DNA of 5,515 nucleotides from an uncultured Flammeovirgaceae bacterium (GTDB lineage Bacteria; Bacteroidota; Bacteroidia; Cytophagales; Cyclobacteriaceae): assembly GCA_946886805.1 (NCBI GenBank), contig CAMPJM010000304.1:1-5515 (forward strand), given 5' to 3'. The notes beneath the pieces are model-generated. The model saw nothing but the letters and a program-made list of their open reading frames with translations, had not been told where the DNA came from and searched no databases. A program made the position numbers and the translations under genes. Positions within the stretch are counted from its first letter, which is position 1. Each line of letters opens with the position of its first letter. Positions 4,952 through 5,515 of the stretch are shown here, in pieces.

Positions 4952-5461
4952 TTATATTACTATAGCCAAACTTGTTAGCTCGTTAGAAACTTTGAGTTGT
5001 GCCTTTTCTGTAGCGGCTTTATTCAATTCGAACTTCTGTTTTCCGTCTACTACTATAAAATTAATACCGCTACCCCTGGAGCCTAAGCCTTGTCTCTCGG
5101 TCATAATGAGCGTAGATTGGCCACCAATTTTGGCTAAAGCAGCCTCCAGGTCATTGCTATTATTTTCTGGAATAAAAAGCATGTGGCATTGCGATACTTG
5201 ATCTACGGAGTTAAACTTTTTAATTACCATAGATCGGTTGCCGATTTTCCTTTCAGAAGCTAACTTCTCAAGGCTTTGTACCATAGGAGAATTTCCCAAT
5301 ACACCAATTACAAAGTCGCCGCTCTGAGCACTAGATGGCCATTGGATGTACTTTGTAAAGTTGTAAATAAACACCGAATGAATTCTGTAGTCTTGCGATT
5401 TTGCCATAAACGGCAACACACTGATAATCAGAATACCAAAAATAATTTTAGAAATCTTAAT
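4952..5461 (-). CDS. YfiR-like (DUF4154) secreted periplasmic protein
   Basis: A member of the YfiR/DUF4154 family, small periplasmic proteins. In Pseudomonas YfiR represses the membrane diguanylate cyclase YfiN. Family features are YRIHSVFIYNFTKYIQWP, then GDFVIGVLGNSP, MLFIPE, and the C-terminal GSGINFIVVDGKQKFELN and LKVSNELTSLAIVI. The conventional first start is GTG at 5419, but that cuts off the signal peptide. In frame upstream, codons from ATT at 5461 encode (M)KISKIIFGILIISVLPFMA, a textbook lysine-then-hydrophobic signal sequence with a likely cut after AKS before QDYR. An in-frame TAA lies at 5465-5467 and no ATG, GTG or TTG occurs between it and 5419. An AUU start is therefore proposed, giving 169 residues, normal for the family. 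A base error or ATG-to-ATT mutation is the alternative. Only one cysteine is present, so the disulfides of Pseudomonas YfiR are not conserved. Confidence 0.85.
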   Translation of the reverse strand: MKISKIIFGILIISVLPFMAKSQDYRIHSVFIYNFTKYIQWPSSAQSGDFVIGVLGNSPMVQSLEKLASERKIGNRSMVIKKFNSVDQVSQCHMLFIPENNSNDLEAALAKIGGQSTLIMTERQGLGSRGSGINFIVVDGKQKFELNKAATEKAQLKVSNELTSLAIVI

Positions 5462-5515
5462 AATTTAAATGTTATTATATTAAAACTAAGACTGGGGTTT
5501 TAGTGGCACAGGCTA

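Noticed and set aside
2991..4990. Both operon proteins end in near-identical residues (LAIVI and VAIV)
   Set aside because: Only three to four hydrophobic residues match. LAIVI is a family feature of DUF4154 and the sensor end is the last PAS strand, so this is most likely coincidence.
5474..5479. TATAAT on the minus strand upstream of the YfiR-like gene
   Set aside because: This is the E. coli-type -10 sequence in AT-rich DNA, with no -35 partner and not the Bacteroidota consensus. The true promoter may lie beyond the window edge.
1..5515. CRISPR array, tRNA, rRNA, retron, toxin-antitoxin or phage-defence system
   Set aside because: No regularly spaced direct repeats, no tRNA or rRNA signatures, and no reverse transcriptase, nuclease or toxin-like gene were seen on either strand.

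Overview
The window reads as chromosomal DNA from an AT-rich member of the Bacteroidota, most likely a Cytophagales-type bacterium. Three observations support this. The protein families and their wording are typical of that phylum: a YfiR-like DUF4154 protein next to a HAMP-GAF-PAS sensor, a DUF486 membrane protein and a MoxR ATPase. Shine-Dalgarno sequences are weak or absent. Two upstream regions carry the Bacteroidota -7 promoter element TAnnTTTG. No plasmid, phage or transposase gene is visible.

All six supported genes lie on the minus strand, so transcription runs from the right edge to the left. (1) 5461-2991 holds a two-gene unit: a secreted YfiR/DUF4154-family protein, then a 638-residue inner-membrane sensor with a four-helix-type periplasmic domain, HAMP, a degenerate second HAMP, GAF, coiled coil and PAS, but no kinase, cyclase or chemotaxis output domain. 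A perfect A/T-flanked hairpin (2930-2977) ends this unit. (2) 2806-1787 holds a compact cluster with its own likely promoter: an unrecognised 69-residue protein, a glyoxalase-fold (VOC) protein and a DUF486 four-helix membrane protein. (3) After a 285-base spacer with a likely promoter and an inverted repeat, a full-length MoxR-family AAA+ ATPase occupies 1501-512. (4) The leftmost 511 bases have no credible gene and contain several strong inverted repeats, including a GC-rich perfect hairpin. This could be a dispersed intergenic repeat or a structured RNA.

The functional logic is clearest for the YfiR/sensor pair. In the known YfiR-YfiN system a periplasmic YfiR restrains a membrane HAMP protein. 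Here the membrane partner lacks any catalytic output, so signalling must pass through a protein not visible in the window. Other points for follow-up are the lack of a canonical start codon for the full signal peptide of the YfiR-like protein, the absence of the usual DUF58 partner immediately downstream of moxR, and the structured left-hand region. Most of the window is otherwise ordinary.
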